From: an uncultured Oscillospiraceae bacterium
Lineage (GTDB): Bacteria; Bacillota; Clostridia; Oscillospirales; Oscillospiraceae
Assembly: GCA_949878425.1 (NCBI GenBank)
Contig: CATLAL010000002.1
Location: 62,001 to 126,000 of the forward strand
Direction of reading: 5' to 3'
DNA: 64,000 nt
Shown here one piece after another: positions 35,732 through 44,572 of this stretch. The position numbers and the translations under genes are program-made. Each line of letters begins with the position of its first letter. Position 1 is the first letter of the stretch. The notes under the pieces are model-generated. The model saw only the letters and a list, made by a program, of their open reading frames with translations. It was not told the DNA's origin and searched no databases.

Positions 35732-36547
35732 ATGGACCTGGAGAACCTGATGGAGACCTACCGGCAGCGGGGGGAGCGGGCCCTCATTGAGGCGCTGTAC
35801 GCCGGGGGCTGGGAGGACCGCCGCCTGGCCAGCCAGGCCGGACGGGTGGAGTTTCTCACCACCATGCGGGTCCTGGCCGATTACCTCCGCCCGGGTATAA
35901 AAATTCTGGACCTGGGGGCGGGCACCGGGGCCTACACCCTGCCCCTGGCGGACATGGGCTGCCAGGTGGACGCGGTGGAGCTGTCGGAGGAGAACGCGGA
36001 GCTCCTCCGGGGCAAGGTCCGGCCCGGCCAGCGGGTCCGGGTGTTTTGCCAGAGCGCCGCGGACCTGGCGGACTTCCCCTCCGGGGCCTACGACGTCGTC
36101 CTGGTGATGGGGCCCCTCTACCACCTCCACCAGCAGGCGGAGCGCCGGAGCTGCATCCGGGAGGCCCTCCGGGTGTGCAGGGAGGGGGGCGCCCTCCTCT
36201 TCGCCTATATTTCCAACGACATGGTCCCCCTCACCGAGTGCCAGTACCGGGATTTCTTCGGCCCGGAGGAGGCCGCCGCCTATGACAGGGAGACCTTCCA
36301 GGTGGAGAACTTCCCCTTCGTCTTTCTCACCCTGGACGCCATGCGCCGGGAACTGGCGGAAAACGGCGTCCAGGTGCTCCGGGAGGTGGCCTCCGACGGG
36401 GTCAGCGAGCTCCTGGCCGGCACCATCAACGCCATGAGCCCCGCCAGCTACCAGGAGTACCTGCGCTACCACTTCTATTGCTGCGAAAAGCCGGAGATGC
36501 TGGGCCGCAGCAACCACCTGCTCTTCGTCGGCCGCGCCCGGGGGTGA
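35732..36547 (+). CDS. Class I SAM-dependent methyltransferase
   Basis: 271 residues. Motif I ILDLGAGTGAYTLPLA (near residue 58), motif II VDAVELSEENAELL, and YDVVLVMGPLYHLHQ as motif IV. The C-terminal half (FFGPEEAAAYDRETFQVENFP) caps the active site. Substrate not identifiable; the length and PLYHL motif fit small-molecule methyltransferases. AGGGAGA precedes the ATG. A family A repeat starts just after its stop. Confidence 0.9.
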   Translation: MDLENLMETYRQRGERALIEALYAGGWEDRRLASQAGRVEFLTTMRVLADYLRPGIKILDLGAGTGAYTLPLADMGCQVDAVELSEENAELLRGKVRPGQRVRVFCQSAADLADFPSGAYDVVLVMGPLYHLHQQAERRSCIREALRVCREGGALLFAYISNDMVPLTECQYRDFFGPEEAAAYDRETFQVENFPFVFLTLDAMRRELAENGVQVLREVASDGVSELLAGTINAMSPASYQEYLRYHFYCCEKPEMLGRSNHLLFVGRARG

Positions 36548-36628
36548 GGGCATACATACTTTTTCTTTGTGAACAAAGAAAAAGTATCAAAAAGAAAAAC
36601 TTTTTGCGCGAAACGATCGTTTCGCTTG
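36548..36628 (+). repeat. Family A palindromic element, best-preserved copy
   Basis: ACTTTTTCTTTGT-GA-ACAAAGAAAAAGT is a perfect 13-bp hairpin, followed by ATCAAAAAGAAAAACTTTTTG and the second hairpin GCGAAACGATCGTTTCGC, a perfect palindrome. Lies between the methyltransferase stop and glnN. Confidence 0.85.
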
Positions 36629-36654
36629 TGTTTTTCCCTGCGAGATTTTAGTTT
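36626..36654 (+). promoter_or_regulatory. Candidate promoter of glnN
   Basis: TTGTGT (36626-36631), 17-base spacer, TAGTTT (36649-36654), directly after the family A hairpin. Weak match. Confidence 0.4.
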
Positions 36655-36698
36655 GAAAAACAGCGCCACACGATTCCTCAAGGAAGAAGGTACTATTC

Positions 36699-38795
36699 AT
36701 GAGCAATCAGAACGTATCCCAACTGTTCGGCAGCATGGTTTTTAACGAGGAGGTGATGCGCCAGAGGCTGTCCAGCACCTGCTACCGGGCCTGGAAAAAG
36801 TGCGTCAGCGACGGCACGCCCCTGGAGCTGGAGACCGCCCACGAGATGGCCGCCGCCATGAAGGACTGGGCCATTGAGAAGGGGGCCACCCACTTTACCC
36901 ACTGGTTCCAGCCCATGACCGGCTTCACCGCCGAGAAGCACGACAGCTTCATCACTCCCCAGGACTCCAGCCGGGTGCTGATGCAGTTCTCCGGCAAGGA
37001 GCTGGTACGGGGGGAGCCGGACGCCTCCTCCTTCCCCTCCGGGGGCCTCAGGGCCACCTTCGAGGCCCGGGGCTACACCGCCTGGGACCCCTCCGCCTTT
37101 GCCTTTATCAAGGACGGCAGCCTCTGCATCCCCACCATCTTCTGCTCCTACAGCGGCCAGGCCCTGGACAAGAAAACCCCCCTGCTGCGCTCCATGGAGG
37201 AGCTCTCCCGCCAGGCGGTACGGGTGCTGCGTCTGTTCGGGGACAGGAACGTGAAAAAGGTGATCAGCCAGGTGGGCCCGGAGCAGGAGTACTTCCTTAT
37301 TGACAAGGACGTGTATAATAAGCGGGAGGACCTGATCCTCACCGGCCGCACCCTCTTCGGCGCCAAGCCCCCCAAGGGCCAGGAGCTGGAGGACCACTAC
37401 TTCGGCACCATCAAGCCCCGCATCGCCGCCTATATGCGGGAGCTGGACGAGGAGCTGTGGAAGCTGGGCATTCTCGCCAAGACCAAGCACAACGAGGTGG
37501 CCCCCGCCCAGCACGAGCTGGCCCCCATCTACACCGACGCCAACACCGCCTGCGACCACAACCAGCTGACCATGGAGGTGATGAAGAAGGTGGCGGCCCG
37601 CCACAATATGGTCTGCCTCCTCCACGAGAAGCCCTTCGCCGGGGTCAACGGCTCCGGCAAGCACGACAACTGGTCCCTCTCCACCGACACGGGCATGAAC
37701 CTCTTCAAGCCCGGATCCACCCCCAGTCAGAACGCCCGGTTCCTCCTCTTCCTCTCCGCCTTCATCAAGGGCGTGGACGAGTACCAGGACCTGCTGCGCT
37801 GCTCCGTGGCCAGCCCGGGCAACGACCACCGCCTGGGGGCCCAGGAGGCCCCGCCGGCCATTCTCTCCATCTTTCTGGGCGACGAGCTGACCGCTATCGT
37901 AGACGCCATTGTCCAAGACACGGAGTACGTGGACACCAGCAAGAAGATCCTCTCCATCGGCGTGGACGCCCTGCCCCCCATCCCTCAGGACACCACGGAC
38001 CGCAACCGGACCTCCCCCCTGGCCTTTACCGGCAACAAGTTCGAGTTCCGGATGCTGGGCTCCAGCCAGTCCATCTCCGGCCCCAACGTGGCTCTCAACA
38101 CCATCATGGCCGAGGAGCTCAGCCAGTTTGCCGACGCCCTGGAGGGGGCGGAGGACTTCAATAGCGCCCTCCACGACCTCATCCGCTCCACCCTCCGGGA
38201 CCACCAGCGCATTATCTTCAACGGCAACGGCTACGAGGACGCCTGGGTGGAGGAGGCGGAAAAGCGTGGGCTCAGCAACCTGGCCTGCACCGCCGACGCC
38301 CTGGGGGCCTACCTCCAGCCCAAGCACATCCAGCTCTTCCAGAAGCACCGGGTTTTTACCGCGGAGGAGCTCTCCGCCCGCAACGAGATCCACCTCATGA
38401 ACTACTGCGAGGTGGTGGGCATCGAGGCCCGCACCATGCTCGACATGGTCCGGCGCAGCATCTTCCCGGCGGTGTGCAAGTTCTCCGGGGAGACCGCCTC
38501 CGGGGTGGCGGCAAAGAAGAGCGTGCTGGCGGACCTGGACTGCTCCGACGAGGAGGCGCTGCTCCAGGACCTCTCCCGGCTCAGCGCCGAGATGATGCGC
38601 CAGACCCGGGCCCTGGATGAGGCCCTGGCCGCGCCGAAGGCCGCTAACGCCTACGAGGCCGCCCGCTACTACCGCTACACCGTGTTCGAGATCATGGGCC
38701 GGCTCCGGGCCGCCGTGGACGCCATGGAGGTGATCACCGCCGCCGAGGCCTGGCCTCTCCCGTCCTATACGGACCTCCTCTTCTCCATCCGATAA
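36699..38795 (+). CDS. glnN: Type III glutamine synthetase
   Basis: 698 residues, within the 670-730 range of GSIII and far longer than GSI/II. Diagnostic stretches: THWFQPMTGFTAEKHDSFI, FPSGGLRATFEARGYTAWDP, QEYFLID, KHNEVAPAQHELAPIY and the ATP-binding region NGSGKHDNWSLSTDTG. It makes glutamine from glutamate, ammonia and ATP in the cytoplasm as an oligomeric enzyme. AAGGAAGAAGG before the ATG. Monocistronic with terminator. Confidence 0.97.
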   Translation: MSNQNVSQLFGSMVFNEEVMRQRLSSTCYRAWKKCVSDGTPLELETAHEMAAAMKDWAIEKGATHFTHWFQPMTGFTAEKHDSFITPQDSSRVLMQFSGKELVRGEPDASSFPSGGLRATFEARGYTAWDPSAFAFIKDGSLCIPTIFCSYSGQALDKKTPLLRSMEELSRQAVRVLRLFGDRNVKKVISQVGPEQEYFLIDKDVYNKREDLILTGRTLFGAKPPKGQELEDHYFGTIKPRIAAYMRELDEELWKLGILAKTKHNEVAPAQHELAPIYTDANTACDHNQLTMEVMKKVAARHNMVCLLHEKPFAGVNGSGKHDNWSLSTDTGMNLFKPGSTPSQNARFLLFLSAFIKGVDEYQDLLRCSVASPGNDHRLGAQEAPPAILSIFLGDELTAIVDAIVQDTEYVDTSKKILSIGVDALPPIPQDTTDRNRTSPLAFTGNKFEFRMLGSSQSISGPNVALNTIMAEELSQFADALEGAEDFNSALHDLIRSTLRDHQRIIFNGNGYEDAWVEEAEKRGLSNLACTADALGAYLQPKHIQLFQKHRVFTAEELSARNEIHLMNYCEVVGIEARTMLDMVRRSIFPAVCKFSGETASGVAAKKSVLADLDCSDEEALLQDLSRLSAEMMRQTRALDEALAAPKAANAYEAARYYRYTVFEIMGRLRAAVDAMEVITAAEAWPLPSYTDLLFSIR

Positions 38796-38803
38796 CGCCA
38801 GAG

Positions 38804-38836
38804 GCGCCCCCGGAAGCCTGCTTCCGGGGGCGCTTA
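38804..38836 (+). terminator. Intrinsic terminator of glnN
   Basis: 13-bp perfect stem GCGCCCCCGGAAG with complement and CCTG loop, eight bases past the stop codon. Only a weak T tail. Confidence 0.75.
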
Positions 38837-38952
38837 GTCCTGCTCTATCATACCCGCAGCTGAGAACGAGTAAAAGTGGGCTCCGTCCCGTGGGCCGCGC
38901 TCTGCGCGGCTTAGGCTGGGGCGGCCCTAAACTTTACCGGTTTTTACACATA

Positions 38953-39330
38953 TCATCTCACGGCGATGGCCTCGATCTCCACCAGAGCGTCCTTGGGGAG
39001 GCGGGCCACCTCCACGGCGCTGCGGGCCGGGGGGTTCTGGGGGAAGAAGGCGGCGTAGGCCTCGTTCATAGCGGCGAAGTCGTCCATATTTTTGAGGAAC
39101 ACGGTGGTCTTGACCACGTGCTCCAGGGTCAGCCCCGCCTGGGCCAGGATGGCCTGGACGTTCAAAAGGGACTGGCGGGTCTGGCCGGCGACGCCGCCCT
39201 CCGCGAAAGCGCCGGTGGCGCTGTCCAGGGGCAGCTGGCCGGAGGTGATGACGAAGCTCCCGGCGTCCACCCCCTGGGAGTAGGGGCCGATGGCCGCGGG
39301 AGCGGCCTGTGTGGAAAGTATCCTGTGCAT
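38953..39330 (-). CDS. ridA: RidA-family enamine/imine deaminase
   Basis: 125 residues. Opens RILSTQAAPAAIGPYSQGV; SGQLPLD and the C-terminal signature PARSAVEVARLPKDALVEIEAIAV are classic RidA, including the conserved Arg that binds the substrate carboxylate. It hydrolyses reactive 2-aminoacrylate-type intermediates made by PLP enzymes. AGGAGG lies eight bases before the ATG. Monocistronic; 127 bases downstream of acsB. Confidence 0.95.
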   Translation of the reverse strand: MHRILSTQAAPAAIGPYSQGVDAGSFVITSGQLPLDSATGAFAEGGVAGQTRQSLLNVQAILAQAGLTLEHVVKTTVFLKNMDDFAAMNEAYAAFFPQNPPARSAVEVARLPKDALVEIEAIAVR

Positions 39331-39366
39331 GGGGCATTCCTCCTAAAATGGTTTGTTGACAGGTTG

Positions 39367-39394
39367 ATTGTATCAAAATAGGCGGAAAAGTCAA
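39367..39394 (-). promoter_or_regulatory. Promoter of ridA
   Basis: Minus strand TTGACT (39389-39394), 16-base spacer, TACAAT (39367-39372). Confidence 0.6.
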
Positions 39395-39406
39395 CCATCG
39401 CGTGGC

Positions 39407-39433
39407 GGAGCCGCCCCGGTAGGGGGCGGCTCC
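39407..39433 (-). terminator. Hairpin after acsB
   Basis: 11-bp perfect stem GGAGCCGCCCC with complement, five-base loop. No U-run directly after it, so termination is uncertain. It separates acsB from ridA. Confidence 0.5.
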
Positions 39434-39457
39434 ATGATTGATTTCAGGGGCGGCGGG

Positions 39458-41587
39458 TTACATCAGGGGCTCCAGCTGGAGCACGGGGTGGCCCTTCTCG
39501 GTGAGGAAGTTCAGAAGCTCCTCCGCGTCGGTGGTGACGGTCTCGTCGGCGATCATGTCGGAGAAGTTGTCGATCCCCAGCAGCTCCTTGGCCGTGGCGT
39601 TGAGGCGGTGGGATACGTCGTCCTTGAGCTCCTTGGGCATCCAGACGATGCGGGCAATGCCGCCCTCGGCGGCGGCGAATTTCTTGGAGGAGATGAAGTG
39701 GCGGCCGTGGCCCATGAAGCCCGGAGTCTGCACGCCGCCGCCGGTCATGGAGGCCAGCTCGCCGAAGGTCATGCCGGTGGGGGTCATGCCCTTGAACTCC
39801 CGGTTGCAGATCACCAGGCCGTTGGACACCGGCTCAATGCCGCAGATGCACTCGAAGCAGCCGCAGCTGGTCATGGGGTCCTCCATAATGGAGTACAGGC
39901 TCACGTGCTCCACCGCGCCCTGGGTGGCGGAGTGGACCATGCGGTCCACGTCGGGGTAGTAGCCCTTCTTCTCGTCGGTGCAGCCCTCCTTGCTGATGGG
40001 CTGGCAGGGGCCGGCGTCGTTGAGCTCCTTGGTGGCCTTGGCGTCCAGCCAGCTCACCGCGCCGCACAGGCCCAGACGCTCCGGCGTCACCACGCAGCAG
40101 TGGCTGGGGGCGAAGGACTGGCAGAGGATGCAGGTGTAGAACTTATCCACGCTCTCGTCGGTGAGGGAGCCCAGCCGGTCGTCCCGGGCGTTGTAGGCGG
40201 GCATGGCCTCCTCGTTGAGGATCTTCGTGGCCTTCTCCGGGTCGGTGACCAGGGTGACCTGGCACTTGTCCACCACCGCGTCGAACTCATCCATAATCAT
40301 GTTGTAGAGCACCTCGCCGAAGTGGCGCATGCGAAGGCCCTTGTCATAGGCGTCGTTGGAGACGCGGATGCGGAACTGATTGCGCTGGCCGGTGTGCATC
40401 ACGCCCTCCATATAGTTGAACCAGGCGTGGATCTTCCGCTCGATGACGGACTCAAAGTCCTTCTGCATCTTGGCGCCGGCGACCTCGATGTAGGTGGCCA
40501 GGGCGTACTCCGTCTCGCCGCTGTCGATGTCCGGGCCGTCCACCACGATCTTGTGGTCCTCCACGGCGTCCATGTCCCGCATGGTGACCAGCTCGCAGGT
40601 GGTGTTCTTGCTGGACCAGAACTCCACCTTCATGTCCGCCTTGCGGATGATCTCCCCCTCGAAGGCGGCGGCAAAGGCCACGGGGATGGGCAGCTCCTTG
40701 ACCTTGATCTTGATGTTGCGCAGGGCCAGGGAGTGCTTGGCGGTCTCGTCGTGGTTCAAGACCGCCTCCAGCGCGCCGGGCACCTGGAGATCGCCGATGT
40801 CCTGGTCCACCACCACCGGGAAGCCCAGGGCGATGGCGCCCGCGCCGGCGGAGACCACCACCTCGCTGAGGGGGCCGAAGGTGTTGACAAAGGCGGGAAC
40901 CCGGTCCTTGGTATACTGGAGGAGGCCCGCCAGGTCGCCGGGCTGGACGTTGCCGAAGATCAGCGCCGCCCGGATGGCCACGGTCACCACGTGGATGACG
41001 CTGGTGACATCGTGGCCCAGGGGCACCACCCGGAGCTCCAGGCCCATCTTCACGCCGGCCTCCAGGGCCTGCTCAATGCACTCGCCGATCATAAAGGTCA
41101 AAATGCCCTTGGACTGGTAGTCCTTGACCACCTTGGCCACATCGCCGGCCTCGGCGGCCTTGCCGATCACCACCGCCACGCCGGGGATGTCCCCGGTGAC
41201 CAGGGGCACGCCCAGGGAGCGGATGATGGGGTCGGGCACAAAGCCGATGCCGGAGTCGTCGGCGTAGGGGTCGCCGCCGCCCACGTACTTCAGGCCCTCG
41301 ATGATCTCCGCGCCCACGGCGGTGGCGAGGCCGGCGTTCAGGGCCTGGCCAATGTCGTCCTGCCCCGTAATCAGGCTCTTGAGCACGCCCACACAGGCGG
41401 GCAGGTCTCCCAGGGTCTTGACCTTCACGCCGGTGGCGGCGTAAATGGTGGGAAAGAAATAGGCGGTGTCAGGAAACGCTACGGGGGTTTCGGCGCCGTG
41501 CTTGGCAATGGCGTCGTTTACAGCTCCCTCGGTGAGGCCCGCCACAGCGTTTGAGCCGGCGTAGATCAGATCAGTTAAAGCGCTCAT
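39458..41587 (-). CDS. acsB: Acetyl-CoA synthase (CODH/ACS complex beta subunit)
   Basis: 709 residues. The A-cluster ligands are visible: CILCQSFAPSHCCV with LGLCGAVSW for the iron-sulphur cubane, and SCGCFEC, the Cys-Gly-Cys that binds the distal nickel. The N-terminal CODH-contact region and the middle Rossmann-like domains (FGPLSEVVVSAGAGAIALG) are intact. It joins CO, a corrinoid-bound methyl and CoA into acetyl-CoA in the Wood-Ljungdahl pathway. ATG at 41587 is preferred over GTG 41596, which is only two bases from AGGAGG. No other acs/cooS gene is in the window. Confidence 0.96.
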   Translation of the reverse strand: MSALTDLIYAGSNAVAGLTEGAVNDAIAKHGAETPVAFPDTAYFFPTIYAATGVKVKTLGDLPACVGVLKSLITGQDDIGQALNAGLATAVGAEIIEGLKYVGGGDPYADDSGIGFVPDPIIRSLGVPLVTGDIPGVAVVIGKAAEAGDVAKVVKDYQSKGILTFMIGECIEQALEAGVKMGLELRVVPLGHDVTSVIHVVTVAIRAALIFGNVQPGDLAGLLQYTKDRVPAFVNTFGPLSEVVVSAGAGAIALGFPVVVDQDIGDLQVPGALEAVLNHDETAKHSLALRNIKIKVKELPIPVAFAAAFEGEIIRKADMKVEFWSSKNTTCELVTMRDMDAVEDHKIVVDGPDIDSGETEYALATYIEVAGAKMQKDFESVIERKIHAWFNYMEGVMHTGQRNQFRIRVSNDAYDKGLRMRHFGEVLYNMIMDEFDAVVDKCQVTLVTDPEKATKILNEEAMPAYNARDDRLGSLTDESVDKFYTCILCQSFAPSHCCVVTPERLGLCGAVSWLDAKATKELNDAGPCQPISKEGCTDEKKGYYPDVDRMVHSATQGAVEHVSLYSIMEDPMTSCGCFECICGIEPVSNGLVICNREFKGMTPTGMTFGELASMTGGGVQTPGFMGHGRHFISSKKFAAAEGGIARIVWMPKELKDDVSHRLNATAKELLGIDNFSDMIADETVTTDAEELLNFLTEKGHPVLQLEPLM

Positions 41588-41658
41588 GTTACTCACAACC
41601 TCCTGTCAATTTTGGGTGCTGGTTCACTACCCTTTAATATACCAAAATTTTCATGGGT

Positions 41659-41687
41659 TGTATAGCCTTTTTCGGTCGTTGTGTCAA
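41659..41687 (-). promoter_or_regulatory. Promoter of acsB
   Basis: Minus strand TTGACA (41682-41687), 17-base spacer, TATACA (41659-41664). Confidence 0.7.
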
Positions 41688-41795
41688 AAAATTTTTTATC
41701 CCCCTGGGGGGGATGCCCGCCCCGCCCCCCCGGCCGGGCCTTGACAGGCTCTTTGCAACAGCGCAATCCGGGCCTTTTCAGGCTCCTTGGCGGCA

Positions 41796-41820
41796 GGAGG
41801 CCGCCGCGGTGCTTGGAAAA
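41796..41820 (+). repeat. Left direct repeat flanking the ABC transporter segment
   Basis: GGAGGCCGCCGCGG(T)GCTTGGAAAA by parts; matches 43976-44000 in 24 of 25 positions. Looser similarity continues upstream of both copies. Confidence 0.8.
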
Positions 41821-41827
41821 AAGCCCC

Positions 41828-41875
41828 TTGAAAACTAAGCAGGACTATGCTATACTTAACAGCGTTAAAGTATAG
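41828..41875 (+). promoter_or_regulatory. Promoter and palindromic operator of the ABC transporter
   Basis: TTGAAA (41828-41833), 17-base spacer, TATACT (41851-41856). The -10 box is inside an inverted repeat CTATACTT...AAGTATAG (41850-41875) that extends with AAC/GTT, placed as an operator or as a 5' mRNA hairpin. Confidence 0.65.
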
Positions 41876-41909
41876 GGGGTGAAGGGATGATCTGAGTTTC
41901 CTGTGACGT

Positions 41910-42080
41910 TTGGCATGACAGCAGCTTTGCGGCGGTGGCCGCTGTTTATTTGTTGTGCCGTTTCGCAGGAAAGCAGATCTCCTTTTGCTGACGATATGGC
42001 ATGGCATGCCCTTTGGGATCGCTGTGGCCGTTTATTCAGCCGCAAGGAGCTTCTTTCCTTGCGGCTGAATTTTTTATTTA
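41910..42080 (+). promoter_or_regulatory. Transcription attenuator with leader reading frame before the ABC gene
   Basis: A 15-bp perfect terminator stem, ATTCAGCCGCAAGGA with complement, and a T-run (42034-42076) end about ten bases before the ribosome site of the ABC gene. Upstream AGCTTTGCGGC (near 41924) can pair with GCCGCAAGGAGCT of the terminator arm, an alternative antiterminator. An open frame with ATGs at 41903, 41915 and 41996 crosses the hairpin. This fits ribosome-mediated attenuation as known for drug-inducible ABC and ribosome-protection genes; the inducer is inferred, not shown. Confidence 0.7.
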
Positions 42081-42100
42081 TATGGAGGAGCGGAAAGTCA

Positions 42101-43804
42101 ATGAGAAAACAGGTTTCGTTCAAGCGTCAACTATTTCTGCATAGTAAAGCGTGGCTTCTGGCGGCGGTCCTTTCTATGGTTGTCCTGAGTGGATATAACT
42201 TAGTGGTATCCTGGCTGCTCCAAAAAATTATTGACATAGCGGCAGGCCGGGACCCCACATCGCTTTGGTTGATCGGGTGGATCGCCCTTCTCTCGTTTGC
42301 CTTTTTTATGATCGCCTATTTCATCTACCGCGCAGCCAGGCCAAAATTTATTCAGGCCGCAATGGAGCAGTACAAGGCGAGGGTTTTTGAAAAAATAATA
42401 GGCAGGAAAATAGGCGCGTTATCCAGTGAAAACACGGGCAGGCTGCTATCTGCTTTAACAAATGATATGCGCTTGGTTGAGGACTATTATCTTGACAGCA
42501 TCCTTACGGTTGTTGATATCAGCGTAAGCTTTGCGGGCGCGCTCATTCTGATGCTGTGGTATAGCCCCATTCTAACGCTTGCGGCCGTCCTGCTCTCCAT
42601 TTTACCGATCGTCATATCGCTCCCACCCGCAAAGAAGCTGGCCGAAGCGGAGAAAAAGGTTTCCGAAGGGAACGCGGCATATGTTGAAACGATAAAGGAC
42701 ATTCTCTCCGGCTTCTCGGTGATAAAGAGCTTTCGCGCGGAAGGAGAAATTCAGGAGCGGTTTGAGGCGGATAACCACAGGATGGAAACGGTTAAGTCCG
42801 CCAGAAGATACGCGGAGGAAACGGTTAATCTGCTCAGCACCGCTGCCAGCGTAGTCATGCGGCTTGGGGTTTTTGTAATTGGCGCGTGGATGGCTGTATC
42901 AGGAACGGGAATTACGCCGGGAATTGTATTGGTTTTTTTACAGCTGGTTACGTTTGTCATTTCGCCAATAGAGAGAATGCCTGGGATTCTTGCAAATAGA
43001 ACAGCCGCCATAGCGATTATGGATAAATTATCCGACTTCCTGTCGGACCAGGAAGAGGCCCGCGGCGAAGAGATCGGTCGTACCCTGACACATGGTATCT
43101 CGATTCGTGATCTGTCGTTTGGCTATGAAGAGGGAAAAGAGGTTTTGCGCCATATTTGCCTCGATTTTGAGCCAGGAAAAAACTATGCGATTGTCGGCGG
43201 CTCCGGTTCAGGTAAAACAACCTTCTTAAATCTCATGATGCAGACCTATGACAAGTATGAGGGCCGTATCCTGTTTGACGGGACTGAGCTGCGGCGTATT
43301 CATCCGGATTCGCTTTTTCAGACGGTATCGCTTGTGCAGCAAAATGTATTTGTCTTTAACGATACCGTCCGCAATAACATCACACTCTACAAGGATTTTC
43401 CGGATCGCGACGTCCAATCCGCTATTTTCAAGGCGGGTCTTTCCGACCTGCTTGCCAGCCATGGGGAGGGGTATATTTGCGGTGAAAACGGCAGCGCGCT
43501 ATCTGGCGGCGAAAAGCAGCGGATTTCCATTGCAAGAGCGCTGCTGAGAAGCACATCTGTTTTGCTGATGGATGAAGCGACCGCCGCGCTGGATGAGATA
43601 ACGGCAAATAGTATTATGAACTCCGTTTTAGCAATGGAACACATTACACGCATCATTGTAACCCATCGGCTGGAGGAGAGTGTGCTGCGGGAATATGACG
43701 AAATCATTGTTTTGCACCGGGGAGAAGTCGCAGAACGGGGGACTTTTGACCAATTGATCAACAGACAGGGCGTGTTTTATTCGTTATTTACCGTTTCACA
43801 ATAG
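42101..43804 (+). CDS. ABC transporter, fused membrane and ATPase domains (exporter type)
   Basis: 567 residues. Six-helix membrane domain (about 15-310), then ATPase: Walker A GGSGSGKTT, Q-loop LVQQNVFVFNDTV, signature LSGGEKQRISIARALL, Walker B VLLMDEATAALD, H-loop VTHR. Homodimeric or paired exporter of lipids, peptides or drugs. GGAGGAG sits before ATG 42101; the frame extends upstream but that part is the attenuator leader. Codon use is visibly more AT-rich than in neighbours, and the gene lies between 25-bp direct repeats, both suggesting acquisition. Confidence 0.92.
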   Translation: MRKQVSFKRQLFLHSKAWLLAAVLSMVVLSGYNLVVSWLLQKIIDIAAGRDPTSLWLIGWIALLSFAFFMIAYFIYRAARPKFIQAAMEQYKARVFEKIIGRKIGALSSENTGRLLSALTNDMRLVEDYYLDSILTVVDISVSFAGALILMLWYSPILTLAAVLLSILPIVISLPPAKKLAEAEKKVSEGNAAYVETIKDILSGFSVIKSFRAEGEIQERFEADNHRMETVKSARRYAEETVNLLSTAASVVMRLGVFVIGAWMAVSGTGITPGIVLVFLQLVTFVISPIERMPGILANRTAAIAIMDKLSDFLSDQEEARGEEIGRTLTHGISIRDLSFGYEEGKEVLRHICLDFEPGKNYAIVGGSGSGKTTFLNLMMQTYDKYEGRILFDGTELRRIHPDSLFQTVSLVQQNVFVFNDTVRNNITLYKDFPDRDVQSAIFKAGLSDLLASHGEGYICGENGSALSGGEKQRISIARALLRSTSVLLMDEATAALDEITANSIMNSVLAMEHITRIIVTHRLEESVLREYDEIIVLHRGEVAERGTFDQLINRQGVFYSLFTVSQ

Positions 43805-43975
43805 GAGCGAAGTCCTGAAACGCCCAGCGGCGGCGAGAAAAGCGGGAAATCATTGCGCGGTTTTCCACCTTTCTGTTTCAATATGGAGTCCAGGGCTTCC
43901 CTTTGCCGGCATGGCCGGCCCTCCTCTTTGCGTATATTGGCGGGCAAGCCGCATTTTTCAACCCCCTTGACAACG

Positions 43976-44000
43976 GGAGGCCGCCGCGGCGCTTGGAAAA
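43976..44000 (+). repeat. Right direct repeat flanking the ABC transporter segment
   Basis: 24 of 25 bases identical to 41796-41820. It sits just before the perR-type promoter, 171 bases past the ABC stop codon. Confidence 0.8.
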
Positions 44001-44006
44001 TTTTTC

Positions 44007-44060
44007 TTGACAAGCGGGACAGAGTGTAGTATATTTCATTTAAGAATTAATCCTAATAAG
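44007..44060 (+). promoter_or_regulatory. Promoter and candidate Fur/PerR box
   Basis: TTGACA (44007-44012), 17-base spacer, TATATT (44030-44035). An AT-rich imperfect palindrome TTAAGAATTAATCCTAA follows at 44040-44056, where a Fur/PerR-type regulator would bind its own promoter. A related AATTCTTA sequence precedes the rubrerythrin start. Confidence 0.6.
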
Positions 44061-44071
44061 GAGCTAGACCC

Positions 44072-44452
44072 ATGGAGGGCAGAAATACCCTGCAAAAGGA
44101 GCTGATCTACCGCGCGCTGTGCGCTATGGACAACCATCCCACCGCCGCCATGGTATACGATCAGGTGCACCGGGATCACCCGGCGGTCAGCCGCTCCACG
44201 GTGTACCGCGTGCTGGCGCGGATGGCGGAGGAGGGAAAAATCCTGCGCCTGGAGCTGGGCGGCAGCGACAGCCGCTACGACGGGACCATCCGCCCCCACG
44301 GACATGTCCGGTGCCGGATCTGCGGCGCGGTAGCGGACCTGCCTCCGGTGGAGCTAAGCGCGCCGGCGGACACCGGCGGATTCCTGCTGGAGGGCTGGGC
44401 TGTCATCTACCGGGGGCTCTGTCCGGCTTGCCGGCGGCAGGCCGGACAATAA
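44072..44452 (+). CDS. Fur/PerR-family metalloregulator
   Basis: 126 residues. Winged helix TLQKELIYRALCAMDNHPTA, SRSTVYRVLARMAEEGKIL; metal region DSRYDGTIRPHGHVRCRICGA and a second Cys pair CPACRR, giving a four-Cys structural zinc site as in PerR/Fur. AAGGAG before the ATG. The next gene is reverse rubrerythrin, which supports a peroxide-sensing PerR role; iron sensing cannot be excluded. Confidence 0.9.
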   Translation: MEGRNTLQKELIYRALCAMDNHPTAAMVYDQVHRDHPAVSRSTVYRVLARMAEEGKILRLELGGSDSRYDGTIRPHGHVRCRICGAVADLPPVELSAPADTGGFLLEGWAVIYRGLCPACRRQAGQ

Positions 44453-44572
44453 ATAGGATTTCCAGACTAAAAATGGGAATACTACGATTCAGATAGCAAC
44501 GCCGTCAGGCGTCTATACACCCCAGGCAAGCAAAACTGTAACAAAAATTTTTGAAAAAGGAGACTAATTCTT

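Noticed and set aside
39368..41554. 728-codon frame antisense to acsB
   Set aside because: acsB has all A-cluster cysteines; the antisense product is low-complexity His/Val/Gly/Asp sequence.
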